Assembly (NCBI RefSeq): GCF_041146395.1 | Contig: NC_090984.1 | Span: 88,423,114-88,487,113 of the forward strand | From: Eulemur rufifrons | Taxonomy: Eukaryota > Chordata > Mammalia > Primates > Lemuridae | Reading direction: 5' to 3' | Length of the DNA: 64,000 nt | Shown here: positions 48,346 through 59,206 of the stretch, in pieces | Layout of the letters: the number at the start of each line of letters is the position of its first letter | Position numbering within the stretch: the stretch's first letter is position 1 | The notes under the pieces: generated by a model | What the model saw: the letters and a program-made list of their open reading frames with translations, nothing else | The model's database searches: none | Told to the model about the DNA's origin: nothing | Position numbers and translations under genes: made by a program

Positions 48346-49040
48346 AACATCTTTCAGAATTTTATCTAAGCAAAGTTCAATCACACAAGACCATCCTGGA
48401 GCAATATTTAACTGTGAAGTTATCTATTATGAAAGGCCAGAAAATCAGTTTTAAAAGGGAGAAATACCATCTTGCTGATTCTTAACAATTTTGGCTTTTG
48501 AAAGTTTCCAAACCAAGAATCAGAACAAACACCTGATTATATATTTTTTTCTGAATTATGGATGTGCTTATGTGGTGAACCAAAACCAGATGCCTCGCCC
48601 CCTGTTCCAGGCGGGAAGGTATGTTCAGCCCTGTGGTTTCAAGCTAGCTGGTACTCTCACTTAATGATTGAATTAAAACCTACATAGCTCTCTGAAAGAG
48701 TTACTGAATTTTGTCAGATATTTTCTGTGATTATTTTCTCTGTGTATAATTCTGCTTTCTCATTTTCTACTTTAGTTTATGTTTTTCCATCCAGAGTAAA
48801 TTTTATACTGGTATCAGTGTATGTAAAGCTGAGAGTGACTTGTTTATCAGCCCCAGAAAAACAGCCACAACAACAAAAAACCAGTGTAAGATGATCACAT
48901 CCAGCCAGTTATGACTTAAAATAAATCTATCTCTAACCAGCTTGGAGAATAAGAACTATGTTAAGTGTGCAAAGTAGAGGTTAGTGTAGACTCTTATAAA
49001 ATATGACTTCATATTAAGAAATCTAAATCCTTGCATTTAC
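48346..49040. other. Unique DNA, no feature seen
   Basis: No recognised repeat or gene. Confidence 0.45.
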
Positions 49041-49041
49041 A

Positions 49042-49292
49042 TGAGGTACATAGAATAGTCAAATTCACAGACACAAATGGTAGAATGGTGCTTGCCAGAG
49101 GCCGAAGGAAGGCAGAAATGGGATGTTTTTACTTAATGGGCACAGAGTTTCTGTTTGGGAAGATGAAAATTTCTAGAAATGGATGGTGGTGATGGTTGCA
49201 AAACAATGTAAATGTATCTAATGCCACTAAACTGTACGGTTAAAATGGTAACTTTTGTGTTATATATATTTACCATATTTTTTTTAAAAAGA
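49042..49292 (+). mobile_element. L1M 3' UTR end
   Basis: 'agaatagtcaaattcacaga', 'agaatggtgcttgccagagg', 'atggatggtggtgatggttg', 'atgccactaaactgtacggt' and a decayed A tail. Same 3' end type as at 11.6 kb. Confidence 0.9.
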
Positions 49293-49719
49293 ATGCTAAA
49301 TGTTATCAAAAATACCTATTTGCCTATGGATATATAAGTATCCTTATGGTTATTTTATTTTGCTTATGAGAAATCAGACTTTACATGTAATATTTTATCT
49401 TTTCATATGATATATTTACTTGGTAACTTTTCCACTTCCAAAAGAGAATTTGATGGGAAGGGCGGGAGGTGACCTTCACTTGGACCTTTCAGGAGTCTGC
49501 TATGTGCCCTGCAGTTGGGAGACACATTGCACTAGTGGCTGGCTCATGCTTGGGAAGGACAAAGCCTGGGAAGGAGCTAGGCAAGGAATGTATTTCCCCT
49601 GGAATAAATGTGGATCAAGCCAGAAAGAGGCGTTCTGGAGTCACATAAATTGAAAGACTGCACCAGCAAAAGTCTCTGTGAGAACGAACTGTTTTACTCA
49701 CAGTACTTCTGACACCAAA
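49293..49719 (-). other. Unassigned, possibly internal ERV DNA
   Basis: If the adjacent LTR is a 5' LTR on the minus strand, this is where the provirus body would begin. 49702-49719, read on the minus strand, gives 'ttggtgtcagaagtactg', of the primer-binding-site form. No retroviral domain is visible. Frame 49420-49653 (plus) is unrecognised. Confidence 0.35.
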
Positions 49720-50486
49720 TGTATAGGGGTTTTCCCGCAGCTACAGTCAGTTCTCCAACTCTCTGGCCACCAACTTGTGTCCTACAGTGCAATTCAATCC
49801 TAGCGTTAACCCCCCAGAGTTAGTGTGAGACTCCGCATGTGCTCAGTCCCACACACTGCCCTCGCTGCAGACACTAGTCACACATGTCAGGTTCCCACAC
49901 GCACCCCTGACCAGCCAGCTATCCATCAGGGGTCCTCATGACCCCTTCCTCAGTTTCAATAATTTGCTAGAATGGCTCACAGAACTCAGAAAGTCACTTT
50001 ACTTGCATTCGTTGGTTTATTTTGTAAAGACTACAACTCAGGAACAACCAAATGGAAGAGAGAGATATATAGGGCAAAGTATGGGGAAAGGGGGGTGGAG
50101 CTTCTATGCCCTCTCCAGGCAAGCCCCTCTCCCAGCACCTCGATATGTTTACCAATCCGGAAGGTCTCTGAACTCGTCATTTAGGAGTTTTTATGGAGGT
50201 TTCATTATGTAGTCAAAATTGATTAAATCCTTGGCCATTGGTGATTAACTCAATCTCCAATGTTTCACCCTCCCCAGATTTGGGGAGGGAGGTGGAAATT
50301 TCCAAGCTTCTAATCAAGGTTTGATTTTTTTGGCCAGCAGCCCCTGTCCTGAAGTTACCTAGGGGTCCCCAACCACCAGTCCTCTCACTAGCACACAAAA
50401 GACACTCCGCAGTTTCCAAGCGTTTTAAGAACTTTGTGCCAAGAACTGGGAACAAAGACCAAATATTTATTTTTTATTATATTACA
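49720..50486 (-). mobile_element. ERV long terminal repeat, full length
   Basis: On the minus strand it begins 'tgtaatataata' and ends 'cctataca' (TG...CA). Inside, in order: a CCAAT box ('caccaatggcc'), a TATA-like 'ccataaaaac', and the polyadenylation signal 'aataaacc'. This is the U3-R-U5 architecture. Old and single; LTRs like this can act as promoters, but no such use is shown here. Class (ERV1 or ERVL) uncertain. Minus frame 50213-50455 and plus frames 49964-50212 are incidental. Confidence 0.75.
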
Positions 50487-51711
50487 GTGAGGAATGGACC
50501 ATTATTTGTAATTGCTTTGAGATAACAAATTATTCTATCTTTTGTTTATGTTCCTTTCCTTCTCTCCACTTCTATCCAATATCTATGCACAGGCCCAATG
50601 TCAGTACTTTTCTTTGAGAAATACTAATTTCATATTAGAGAACAGCATGGGGAAGAAGCAAAAGGCATGAGATGGACAGTCCGAAGCTTTGTTTTAGGTT
50701 TGTCTTAAACGCAGTAGAATCTCATCAATTCTACTGTTTCCTTTGCCCTGGGAGTATAGTCACTCTCAGTTTTTGGTATTCAAGAGCAAAGATCTCTGGC
50801 CAAATATTTTCTGTGCTGTGATCTGCCCATTTCCTCTTTCTCTTACCCCATCTCGCATCCTCTAGCCTCCATAGACTAAAGGTTAGACACATGCACGTAG
50901 AGTATCAGTGCAGCTTCCTTTTCAGCTGCAACTACCTCCTCTGCTATTCGCACTCTAAGTAAAGGATCAGGATATATCTTTCAGGATCATGACACTATCT
51001 TTTAGAAAAATCTCTTTTTAACTCAAGATATGTGAAGGCATGAGCAATTTCTAGTCTTACGCCAACTTTTACAGTATTTCATAAATAATGTTTTACAGTT
51101 TGGCCATGTGGGTTGTGGCATTGACACATTGTCAATCAAATTTTATCTCTGTTGTTTCATTTTTAGACAAATAGCAAAAATTTAAGATGTTACTTGATGG
51201 AATTTCTGAATCTCTATTCTAAACCCAATCCTGAAAATGCCACAGAAGTGAGAGGGGGAAAATGATAGATCTGAGAAGATACTGGAAAAACTGAAAAGTC
51301 TCTGGAGATATAGAAGTTGGCTGGGTTCCAGGTTCCAGCTGAAACGATAGTCCAGGAAAGGAAAGGGCAAGGAACCACAGAATGATAGCATGGGTGTAGA
51401 AGGAGAGCCCTGAATGGATTTTACCTTTCCTGACATGACTTGAGACAAAAAGAAAATCCCAGACTAGGGTGGTCTTTGAGCCCAGGGGAAGTAGGAAAGG
51501 ATAAAATAAGTGTAGGCCCTGCACTCCCATCTTCCACCTCCCCTCCCTCTCCCACCTCCCTTCCCTCTCCCTTACTCCATACCCCAAGGACAAACAATTG
51601 CAACTGAAGGAGATAGCTCTTGGAAAAGAAGAGTGCTGGAGTATGGGGATGGGCAGGTCCCAGGGCGAGGGCTGATGGCAAAAGAGAGGCCAGATTGTAA
51701 AGTCTTTAATA
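50487..51711. other. Unique DNA, no feature seen
   Basis: Three overlapping minus frames at 51182-51681 (up to 124 codons) run through G/A-rich DNA; no domain recognised. Confidence 0.45.
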
Positions 51712-51721
51712 CTTTAATATT

Positions 51722-52053
51722 TCTTTTTTTCTTTTCTTTTCTTTCCTTTTCTTTTCTTTTCTTTCTTTCTTTCTTTCTTTTTTTTTTTTTGGCGACAGGG
51801 TCTCACTGTGTCACCCAGGCTAGCGTGTGTCATCATAGCTCACTGTAACCTCAAACTCCTGGGCTCAAGCAATCCTCCTTCCTCAGCCTCCCAGGTAACT
51901 GGGACTACAGATGTGTGCCACCACACCTGGCTAATTTTTCTATTTTTTGTGGAGACAGGCTTTTACTCAGGCTGGTTTTGAACTCCTGGCCTCAAGCAAT
52001 CTTCCCACCTTGGCCTCCCAAAGTGCTAGTATTACAGGCATGAGCCACTGCGC
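51722..52053 (-). mobile_element. Alu SINE, older AluJ-like copy
   Basis: Reverse Alu with 'aacctcaaactcctgggctc', 'aagcaatcctccttcctcag', 'gagccactgcgcc'. It lacks the lemur-type block. The tail became a (CTTT)n/T run at 51722-51790. Perfect 10-bp duplication 'ctttaatatt' at 51712-51721 and 52054-52063. Probably older than the strepsirrhine split. Confidence 0.93.
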
Positions 52054-52139
52054 CTTTAATATTGTATCTTTAATATTTACTAAGATTATAGTGCATTCCC
52101 TTTAAGATTGGGGACAAGAATAGACATTCTTTACCATTG

Positions 52140-52850
52140 ATCCTAATCAATATAGTATTGGAGTGATAGCCAATGAAATATGTCAATAATTAAGAGGTTA
52201 AAGGTTGGAATGGGAGAAAGTAAACAGTCATTATTTGAAAATGATAACATCATCTACATTAAGAAAAACTTAATCAACTGATAAACTGTTAGAACTAGTA
52301 AAAGAGTGCAGCATGTTCCCTTAACCTATACTGTTTCTTTACACCAGCAATAACTAACTAGAAAATGCAACACAGATACATCATCCACAAGAGCATTTTT
52401 TAAAATCTGAAGTATATATTTATAAATAATAAAATATTTTATTTCTTCTTTTGCCATTCTCTTTCTATTTTATAGTGGTTATATAATGTGGTTATAAGGA
52501 TCAAAATTAAAATGTAGACAATTTCCTGAATATCAAAGCAGGATTGTTAAGTGGAGTAGAGGAAAAATGGACATCACCCAGAAATGGAAATAATCTAACA
52601 AAAATCCGGAAACCTTTTATGGAGAAAATTGTAAAACATTATTATAAGACGTAAAAGGAAGCCTAAAGGGAGAGCCATACTGTATTCACTGATAAAACAA
52701 CTTAATATTATAATTATAAGAATTATTCTAAGATTATTCTATAAATTAGATATGATTTTAATAAAAAATCCAAAAGAATATGTTTGGGGCTTTTATCAAA
52801 TATATTAAAAATGTATATGGAAAAATAAAATTCCACTGATAAAATCCTGC
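52140..52850 (+). mobile_element. L1 ORF2 fragment (reverse transcriptase region), decayed
   Basis: 'tattggagtgatagccaatg' matches the L1 'tactggaagtcctagcca' segment. It is followed by 'gataaactgttagaactagt' and, further on, 'ttataccattcactg'-like text and 'aaatgtatatggaaa'. Order and strand are those of ORF2; frames are lost. Confidence 0.6.
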
Positions 52851-53420
52851 ATTGACCTGGCTTGTAATGGGAACCAGATCCTTTACTGCATTCAAAGTTA
52901 ACCTATCTGAATAGCCAATTCTAGATTCCCATTTTACTCCTTGAAGATTTGCAACCACTTATACCACTTACGATATAAGCCAGCCTTCTTAGTTGCCAAC
53001 AACAGAATCCCCTCTAACCATTTTGAGCAAAAAGAGGTTTATTAAAGGGTATTGGGAGTTCACGGAACCATTGGGAGACTGACAAAACAGTCTAAGCTGA
53101 GCATCCACAGCATCAGTCTGAATACCTGCTTCAGCATCCATACACACTCTCCTCCCCATTCGCAAACTGTGAAGCAATAGCATGTTGCTGCCTAAAATAA
53201 CATAACTACCCTCATACAAGCAAAAATGTATTCCACTTCCTGGAAAAGGATATAACAGCAACCTCAGCATTGTTAAAACAACAAGATATCATTATATGTT
53301 CTTTGAAAGACACTATCAATATTAATATGAAAGTGGGGAGACAGAAATTGTCTCTTCCAGACAATTGCTGGAAGAGTAAACTGGCCTGGCTGTCTTATAG
53401 AGCACAAGTAGGTACTTCCA
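52851..53420. other. Mostly unassigned; old repeat scrap at 52995-53210
   Basis: 'agttgccaacaacagaatcc' and 'gagcaaaaagaggtttatta' resemble a common mammalian repeat opening with 'cagttgcaagtgacagaaa'. Family unknown. Confidence 0.4.
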
Positions 53421-53424
53421 GTAA

Positions 53425-53739
53425 AATTAAGAATATATATATCACTAGGAAATTTCACTCCTGGATCCATACCCCAAGGAAACTTTCTTACAGATGCATG
53501 AAAACACTACATGAGGATATTCATTGCACTGTTGCTTATTGTAGCGAGCAGTTGGAGGTCACCTAAGTGTCCATATTGGGGAATGAAAAACACAAATGTC
53601 GGATGCACACCAGGATTACGGTGCAGCAGTCAGAAGCAATGCATTTGATGCACATAGAAAAACAGGGGTAAATCTTAAAAGCATGAAGTTGTTCCAAAAG
53701 TAAGAAACAAAACAATATCTATACCCACAATGCCATTAT
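53425..53739 (+). mobile_element. L1M ORF2 end, left of Alu
   Basis: 'gaaatttcactcctggatcc', 'ataccccaaggaaactttct', 'attcattgcactgttgctta', 'gtcacctaagtgtccatatt': L1M. It resumes after the Alu. Confidence 0.8.
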
Positions 53740-53762
53740 ATAAGTTAATACACACATACAGA

Positions 53763-54097
53763 GGCCGGGCGCAGTGGCTCACACCTGTAATCCTAGCACT
53801 CTGGGAGGCCAAGGTGGGCGGATCGTTTGAGCTCAGGAGTTTGAGACCAGCCTGAGCATGAGCGAGACCCTGACTCTACTAAAAATAGAAAGAAATTATC
53901 TGGCCAACTAAAATATATATATAGAAAAAATTAGCTAGGCATGGTGGCACATGCCTGTAGTCCCAGCTACTTGGAAGGCTGAGGCAGAGGATTGCTTGAG
54001 CCCAGGAGTTTGAGGTTGCTGTTAGCTAGGCTGACGCCATGGCACTCTAGCCAGGGTGACAGAACGGGACTCTGTCTCAAAATAAATAAATAAATAA
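53763..54097 (+). mobile_element. Alu SINE, strepsirrhine (lemur) type
   Basis: 'ggccgggcgcagtggctcac' to a (AAAT)n tail, with 'gaaagaaattatctggccaa' and 'gctaggctgacgccatggca'. Perfect 19-bp target duplication 'ataagttaatacacacata' at 53740-53758 and 54098-54116. It interrupts an L1M. Confidence 0.97.
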
Positions 54098-54250
54098 ATA
54101 AGTTAATACACACATATAAAACATATACTTGTAGTATAGTCATACATGAAAACACATATCAATCATATTACAGAAGGTGATCGTGGTGTAGAGAATGAAA
54201 ATAAAATAAGGAATGAAGTAGAGAAAAATAATAAAAATTATGGGCCTTTC
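54098..54250 (+). mobile_element. L1M 3' part, right of Alu
   Basis: Continuation of the 53425 piece after the duplicated target site; decayed. Confidence 0.5.
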
Positions 54251-55674
54251 ATGAATGCATAATGTTGGTGCGCCCCACACAGACAAATGGAGTTAGTTCA
54301 ACTCTACACCTGATGGTTTGGTGTTTGTTTTTTTTTTGAGGGGAGATATTCTGTAATTATAACATCCCATTTTCCCCAGTTAATTATAATAATTAAAATT
54401 TTAAAAATTGCTCTGAAGGTACAGATTTATTTTAATTTTGAACACAGTCCTGACTCATTTATGTCTCTGAGGAGACTTTCACCAAACACTTCAGTCTTAT
54501 TCATCTCCAAGCTGCTTATTTTCTTGATTCTATCTAATCTTGGCAAAGGAAAGGGAAGGTTAGAACAATCTTTCAAAACTTTGAAAATGGTTCTAATTGC
54601 TCAACATTTAGGCAAAGTTATGGGTTGCTTAATAGTCGTTTAGAGCTCCTTTTGGATAGCAGACAGCCATTCTAAGCTGTAAAGGTAGTTCCATGGAAAT
54701 GTTCCTTTTGACAGAAGGAAGACATTGGAGAATTCGTGTGCTATTTTAGCTGGCTCTGTGATTGCAATCACACAAATCACTACATTCCAGAGAGATCCTA
54801 TTCATAGGAAGGTTTTTCCATTTCAGTCTTTCAAGGTAAAACATTATCTTTTCGTTTTCTGTATACTCCAGAGTACCAAGAAATGATGGAATGCAAGCTA
54901 TAATTACAATTGCATTTCTTAGTCTTCCTTGATGGTCAGAGGTAAGAAAAGGAGAAAGGGAACTCTTTTGTTCTCAGTGACATTAAAATACTCATTTAAG
55001 TAAAAAAAAATATATGTTGGATTGGCTTCACTTTATTCAACTTTTATAATCTCCTGCAATCTCACCACATGAGCTAATGTTGCAGAGCAAGATAATGACT
55101 GTCTTCTATAAGCCTAGGCGGTGCCATAGAATTGGAATTGGTTGGTGCAAAGAACAGGAAGGGAAATTAAAAGGTGAATGGGCTGTAGATTTGTTGTACG
55201 TTTTTCCAGATGTTCATTCTGGCCTTCTGTTCCTTTCTTCAGGACTTTTATTTATGCACATGTAACACCATGACGAAGCAGATAATATAAACAGTGAATA
55301 TCTCTTGGGCCATTCAATTTTGGCTTTATATTAATATTTCAACTATGCTGATGACTGCTGGTCACATTTCTATTCAATTTAGGTGGTCTGATTTAAATGA
55401 AGACTATCATGTGAGGGAAGGCTAGAATGGGTACCTCAGGCGAAAGCTTTTACATTCAGCAATGCAGATTTAATAGCTCAGGAAACTAACCTGGGAAGCT
55501 CAGCTTATCCAGGCTTCCTGAGAACTGATCATTGCTATATCATCTGCTGAGGTCTGGTGTGTGTGGCCTCCATTCACTACTGAGGGAAGCCTGTCTCTTA
55601 GGAGCAAAGCAGTGCTTACTAGTTGAAAACAGAATTTTATCTTTCTGAAAAGCCACTGGCTATTAAAAATATTC
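54251..55674. other. Unique DNA, no feature seen
   Basis: About 1.4 kb with no recognised repeat. Short frames 54461-54643 and 55077-55265 have no known content. Confidence 0.45.
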
Positions 55675-56385
55675 CTTTATACAGGCCAGACCCTGAAGCC
55701 CCAGGCTCAGGCCCACCACAGGTTTCAGACCAGCCCAGTGCCAAGTTGGCACACATAGCCCCAGGCTGCAAGCTTGTCCAGCACCATGTCAACACCTACA
55801 GACACAAGCTAGGCTTGTCCAGTGTTAGGCTGGTCCTTACAGCCCCATGCTCCAGCAGACCCAGGGTCCAGGCCCAAAAGAGTAGACCCCTGTGTCAGGC
55901 CAGTCCCCACAGACTGAGGTTCCAGGTCCACTCCTGCAGACATGGGACCCAGGCTCACCCTCACAGACTCACACCCCAGCCTGCCCCTATGCCATGTCAG
56001 CCCCCATGAACTTGGCCTCCAGGACCATCCTAGTGGAGCTAGACACCTGGCTCACCCCAAAACCTGGCCAGCCTCTGCAGACTAAGGCTTAAGTGATCAT
56101 CCCAGTGCCAGCTCAGCCCCCATGGATCCTGGCTTCAGGCCAGCCTCTGTGAATACAGGTTCAGGCCCACCCTTGTAGACTCAGGCTTCAGGCCCACCTT
56201 ATGGATCTAATCAACAGGCCCACCCCAGTTAACCCAAGCTCAAGGCCCAACCCAGTGAATGCAGGCACCAGGCTCACCTACCTCCTGGCCCAGGCACCAG
56301 GTCAACCTGTTCAAGGATTACAATAGCAAGCTAGCCCATGGACCACACCAGACAGCCTGCAGAAAATTTATGGATGGGCTAACTG
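55675..56385 (+). repeat. GC-rich degenerate tandem repeat, L1/HAL1 5' UTR
   Basis: Imperfect units of roughly 30-45 bases built on 'caggcccacccyagtgga' and 'ctcaggctycaggcc' recur across the stretch (for example near 55700, 55880, 56160, 56200, 56270). This looks like a tandemly repeated L1M 5' UTR leading into the ORF1 remnant. Plus frame 55623-56009 (128 codons, Pro/Gln-rich) is the repeat translated, not a gene. Confidence 0.6.
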
Positions 56386-56957
56386 GTGAAGGGTTTTCTC
56401 AGACAAAGCCAGTCTGCAAAGACTGGAATAAATCATTCAAATGCACAGATAACAACATAAGGCAACATGAACCATGAAAAACCAAAGAGCTAAATACCAC
56501 CACAAGAACACAATAATCTCCCAGTAGCAGACCCCAAGGAAATGGAGATATACAAACTACTGACAAATAATTTTTAAAAAGTATTTTAAGAAAGCTCAGC
56601 AAAATTCAAGAAAATACAAGGAAAAAAATAATTCAATGAAATCAGTAAAAAAATAAATAACCAAAATGATAAATTTAACAAAGAGATTGAAATTACATTA
56701 AGAATAAGTTAAACAGATTCCAGGGCTGAAAAATACAAAGAATGAAATGAAAAGTGTAATAGCATGAACAGCAGAATTGATCAAGCAGAAAAAACAATCT
56801 GTAAACCCAAAAAACAGGAGAAAAAAGAAAAAGAATGAAAAGTAATAAAGAAAATATACAAGAAATATAGGACAGCATCAAAAGAGAAAATGTTTGAGTT
56901 ATAAGAATGCTTAAAAGAGAAGAGAGAATAAAGGGGTAAAAAATTATCAAAGAAATA

Positions 56958-57377
56958 ATGGCAGAAAACTTCCTAAATCTGGAGGAGGATATAATTATCC
57001 AGGTACAGGAAGGTCAAAGTTCTCTAATAAGATTCAATTCAAGCAAAACTATACCAGCACATATTATAAGCAAACAGACAAAAATCAAAGACAAAGAGAG
57101 GATCCTGAAAGCAGCCAGAGCACAGAAACAAATAAAATATGAGGAAATTCCAATAAGACTAGCAGTGGATTTCTCAGCAAAAATCTCACAGGCCAGGAGA
57201 GAATGGGATGATATATTCAAAGCACTAAAGAAAAAACAAACAAACAAACAAACAAACAAACACCACTGTCAACCAAGAATAAAGCTGTCCTTTAGAAATG
57301 AAGGAAAGATAAAGACTTTCCAAGACAAACAATGTGAGTTTAATAGTACCAGACCTATCTTACAAGAAATGTTATAG
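56958..57377 (+). pseudogene. L1/HAL1 ORF1 C-terminal domain remnant
   Basis: A 139-codon frame. Residues about 44-95 carry 'KDKERILKAARAQKQ', 'IPIRLAVDFSAK' and 'QARREWDDIFKALKKK'. After a lysine/asparagine-rich insert coded by a (CAAA)n expansion (57233-57262) come 'QPRIKLSFRNEGKIKTF' and 'TRPILQEML'. This is the ordered C-terminal domain of ORF1p, the RNA-binding trimer of the LINE-1 particle. The N-terminal coiled coil is missing or broken, and the insert disrupts the domain. Not functional. Confidence 0.85.
57233..57262. repeat. (CAAA)n tetranucleotide run
   Basis: About seven units inside the ORF1 remnant. Confidence 0.95.
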
Positions 57378-57640
57378 GGAGTTCTTCAAGCTGAAAGAAA
57401 AGGAAGCTAATTAGTAACAGAAAAACATGCAAAAGTAAAAAACTCACTGGTGAAAATAAGTACAGAGTCAAACTCAGAATATTCTAATGCTGTAATGGTG
57501 GTGTGTGATTCATTTTTATCTTTAGTGTGAAGGTTAAAAAACAGAGCAATTATTAATAGCTACAATAATTTGTTAAGGGATACACAATATAAAAAGATGT
57601 AAATTGTGACATATAAAATGTACAGGGTGGATTAAAAGTG

Positions 57641-57870
57641 TAAAGTTTTTTTTTTTTACCTTGAAGTGAGAAAAAAATTTAAATTTCTTTTATTTTGAAA
57701 TAAGTCTATGATGATGAATATTGTAATATTATGTTCCATGACAACTAACCCATGTAAGTAAAATTCTCAAGTAAATTCAAGGAGTGCATTCAAGAGCTTA
57801 GTCTGGTTATGAACAAAAAAAGGAAGAAAACTCCTTCTAGGGTCGTGAACTATGGATCTCACTTACTCTC
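57641..57870. other. Unassigned A/T-rich stretch
   Basis: Between the HAL1-like piece and the minus-strand L1; T run at about 57647-57657. Confidence 0.4.
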
Positions 57871-58708
57871 ATTTTTTTTTACTGATATATAATATCTATA
57901 CATATTTATGGAGTACATTTGATATTTTGTTACATGCATAGATTGTGTAATGATCAAGTCAAAATATTTGTGGAATCCATCATCTCAAATCTTTATCATT
58001 TCTCTGTGTTGGGAACATTTCAAGTCTTTTCTGCTAGCTATTTTGAAATATACAATACATGTTGTTAACTATAGACACCTACTCTGCTATTGAATATTAG
58101 AACTTATTTCTTCTCACGGTATGTTTGCAGCCATTAACAGACCTCTTTTCATCCCCCCACATCCACCCCAGCCTATGATCTCTAATATTCTACTCTCTAC
58201 CTCATTGAGATCAACTTTTTAGCTCCCAAATATGAGTAAGAACATATGATATTTGCCTGTCTGTGCCTGGCTTTTTTCACTTAACATAATGCCATCCAGT
58301 TCCATTCATGTTCCTACAAATGACATGATTTCATTCTTTTTTATGGCCAAACATTCCATTGTGTCTATACACCACATTTTCTTTATCCATCCATCCATCG
58401 ATGGACATTTAGGTGGATTATGTATCTTTGTTATTGTGAATAGTGCTGCAATAAATATGGGGGTCCAGGTAACCCTTTGATACAATGATTTCCTTTTCTT
58501 TGGAAAGAAATCCAGTAGCAGGATTTCTGGATTGTATGGTAGTTCTATGTTTAGTTTTTTGAGAAATATCTGTACTGCTTTCCATACTAGGTATACTAAT
58601 TTACATTCCCACCAACAGTGTATAAGAGTTCCCATTTCTCTACATCCTTTCTAGCATCTGTTATTTTTTGTCTTTTTAATAGCAGCCATCCTAACTGGGG
58701 TAATCTAC
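57871..58708 (-). mobile_element. L1 (L1MA-like) 3' end, minus strand
   Basis: Poly-T at 57872-57880 (the A tail), the 3' UTR ('tacatatttatggagtacat' region, read in reverse), then the end of ORF2: 'gcctggcttttttcacttaa', 'ccattcatgttcctacaaat', 'atagtgctgcaataaatatg', 'tacattcccaccaacagtgt'. Less diverged than the L1M pieces. Confidence 0.9.
58306..58635 (-). pseudogene. L1 ORF2 C-terminal remnant
   Basis: A 109-codon uninterrupted frame matching the last part of L1 ORF2p, including '[13 protein letters not shown]', 'WTPIFIAALFTITK', 'PKCPSMDGWIKKMW' and 'IKKNEIMSFVGT'. This is the cysteine-bearing C-terminal segment beyond the reverse transcriptase. Endonuclease and reverse transcriptase are absent, so it is a 5'-truncated dead copy. 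Confidence 0.92.
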
Positions 58709-58711
58709 CAT

Positions 58712-59087
58712 TTGGGACAACAGGGGTGAACCTGGAAGACATTATGCTAAGTGTAATAAGCCAGACACAGAAAGACAAATACTGAATGACCTCACTTACC
58801 TGTGAAATCTAAAATATTCAGACCCATAGAAGCAGAGAGCAGAATGGTATTTCCAGCGGCTGGGGAATGGCAGAGATGGGGAGATGTTGGTCATGGGGTA
58901 CAAAGTTTCAGACAGGGGAATAAGTTCTGGAGATCAATGTACAGTATCATGACTATAGTTACCAGCACTGTGTTATATATTTGAAATTTGCTAAGAGGGT
59001 AGATCTTAAATGTTCTCACCACGAAAAAAAAGAAGTTACTGTATGAGGCGATATGTTAACCAGTTTGATTGTGGTGATCATTTTACA

Positions 59088-59123
<36 letters not shown>

Positions 59124-59206
59124 CTCAAAACATCAAGTTGTGCACCTTAAATACATACAATTTCTATTTATCAGTTATGTTCCAATAAAGCTGAAAAAAC
59201 CAGACC
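58712..59206 (+). mobile_element. L1M (L1MA-MD-like) 3' end, plus strand
   Basis: 'gaacctggaagacattatgc', 'taagtgtaataagccagaca', 'ctatagttaccagcactgtg', 'gctaagagggtagatcttaa', 'tgtgcaccttaaatacatac', 'caataaagctg': ORF2 end and 3' UTR. Faces the minus-strand L1 end head to head. Confidence 0.9.
59089..59117. repeat. (CA)n microsatellite
   Basis: 'acacacacac' run within the L1 3' UTR, followed by 'atatatat'. Confidence 0.96.

Larger units (their letters stand above)
56386..57640 (+). mobile_element. L1M/HAL1 ORF1 region and inter-ORF
   Basis: A-rich coding-derived text, then the inter-ORF blocks 'gttcttcaagctgaaagaaa', 'aaaactcactggtgaaaata' and 'acaatataaaaagatgtaaa'. The element stops near 57640 without ORF2. 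Confidence 0.75.

Noticed and set aside
51219..51681. Three overlapping minus frames before the AluJ-like element
   Set aside because: Purine-rich plus strand makes long antisense frames by chance; frames compete with one another.
55623..56009. 128-codon Pro/Gln/His-rich frame
   Set aside because: It is the translation of a degenerate tandem DNA repeat in a LINE leader.
57871..59206. Single L1 with twin-priming 5' inversion
   Set aside because: Both halves contain a 3' UTR, so they are better explained as two separate insertions.
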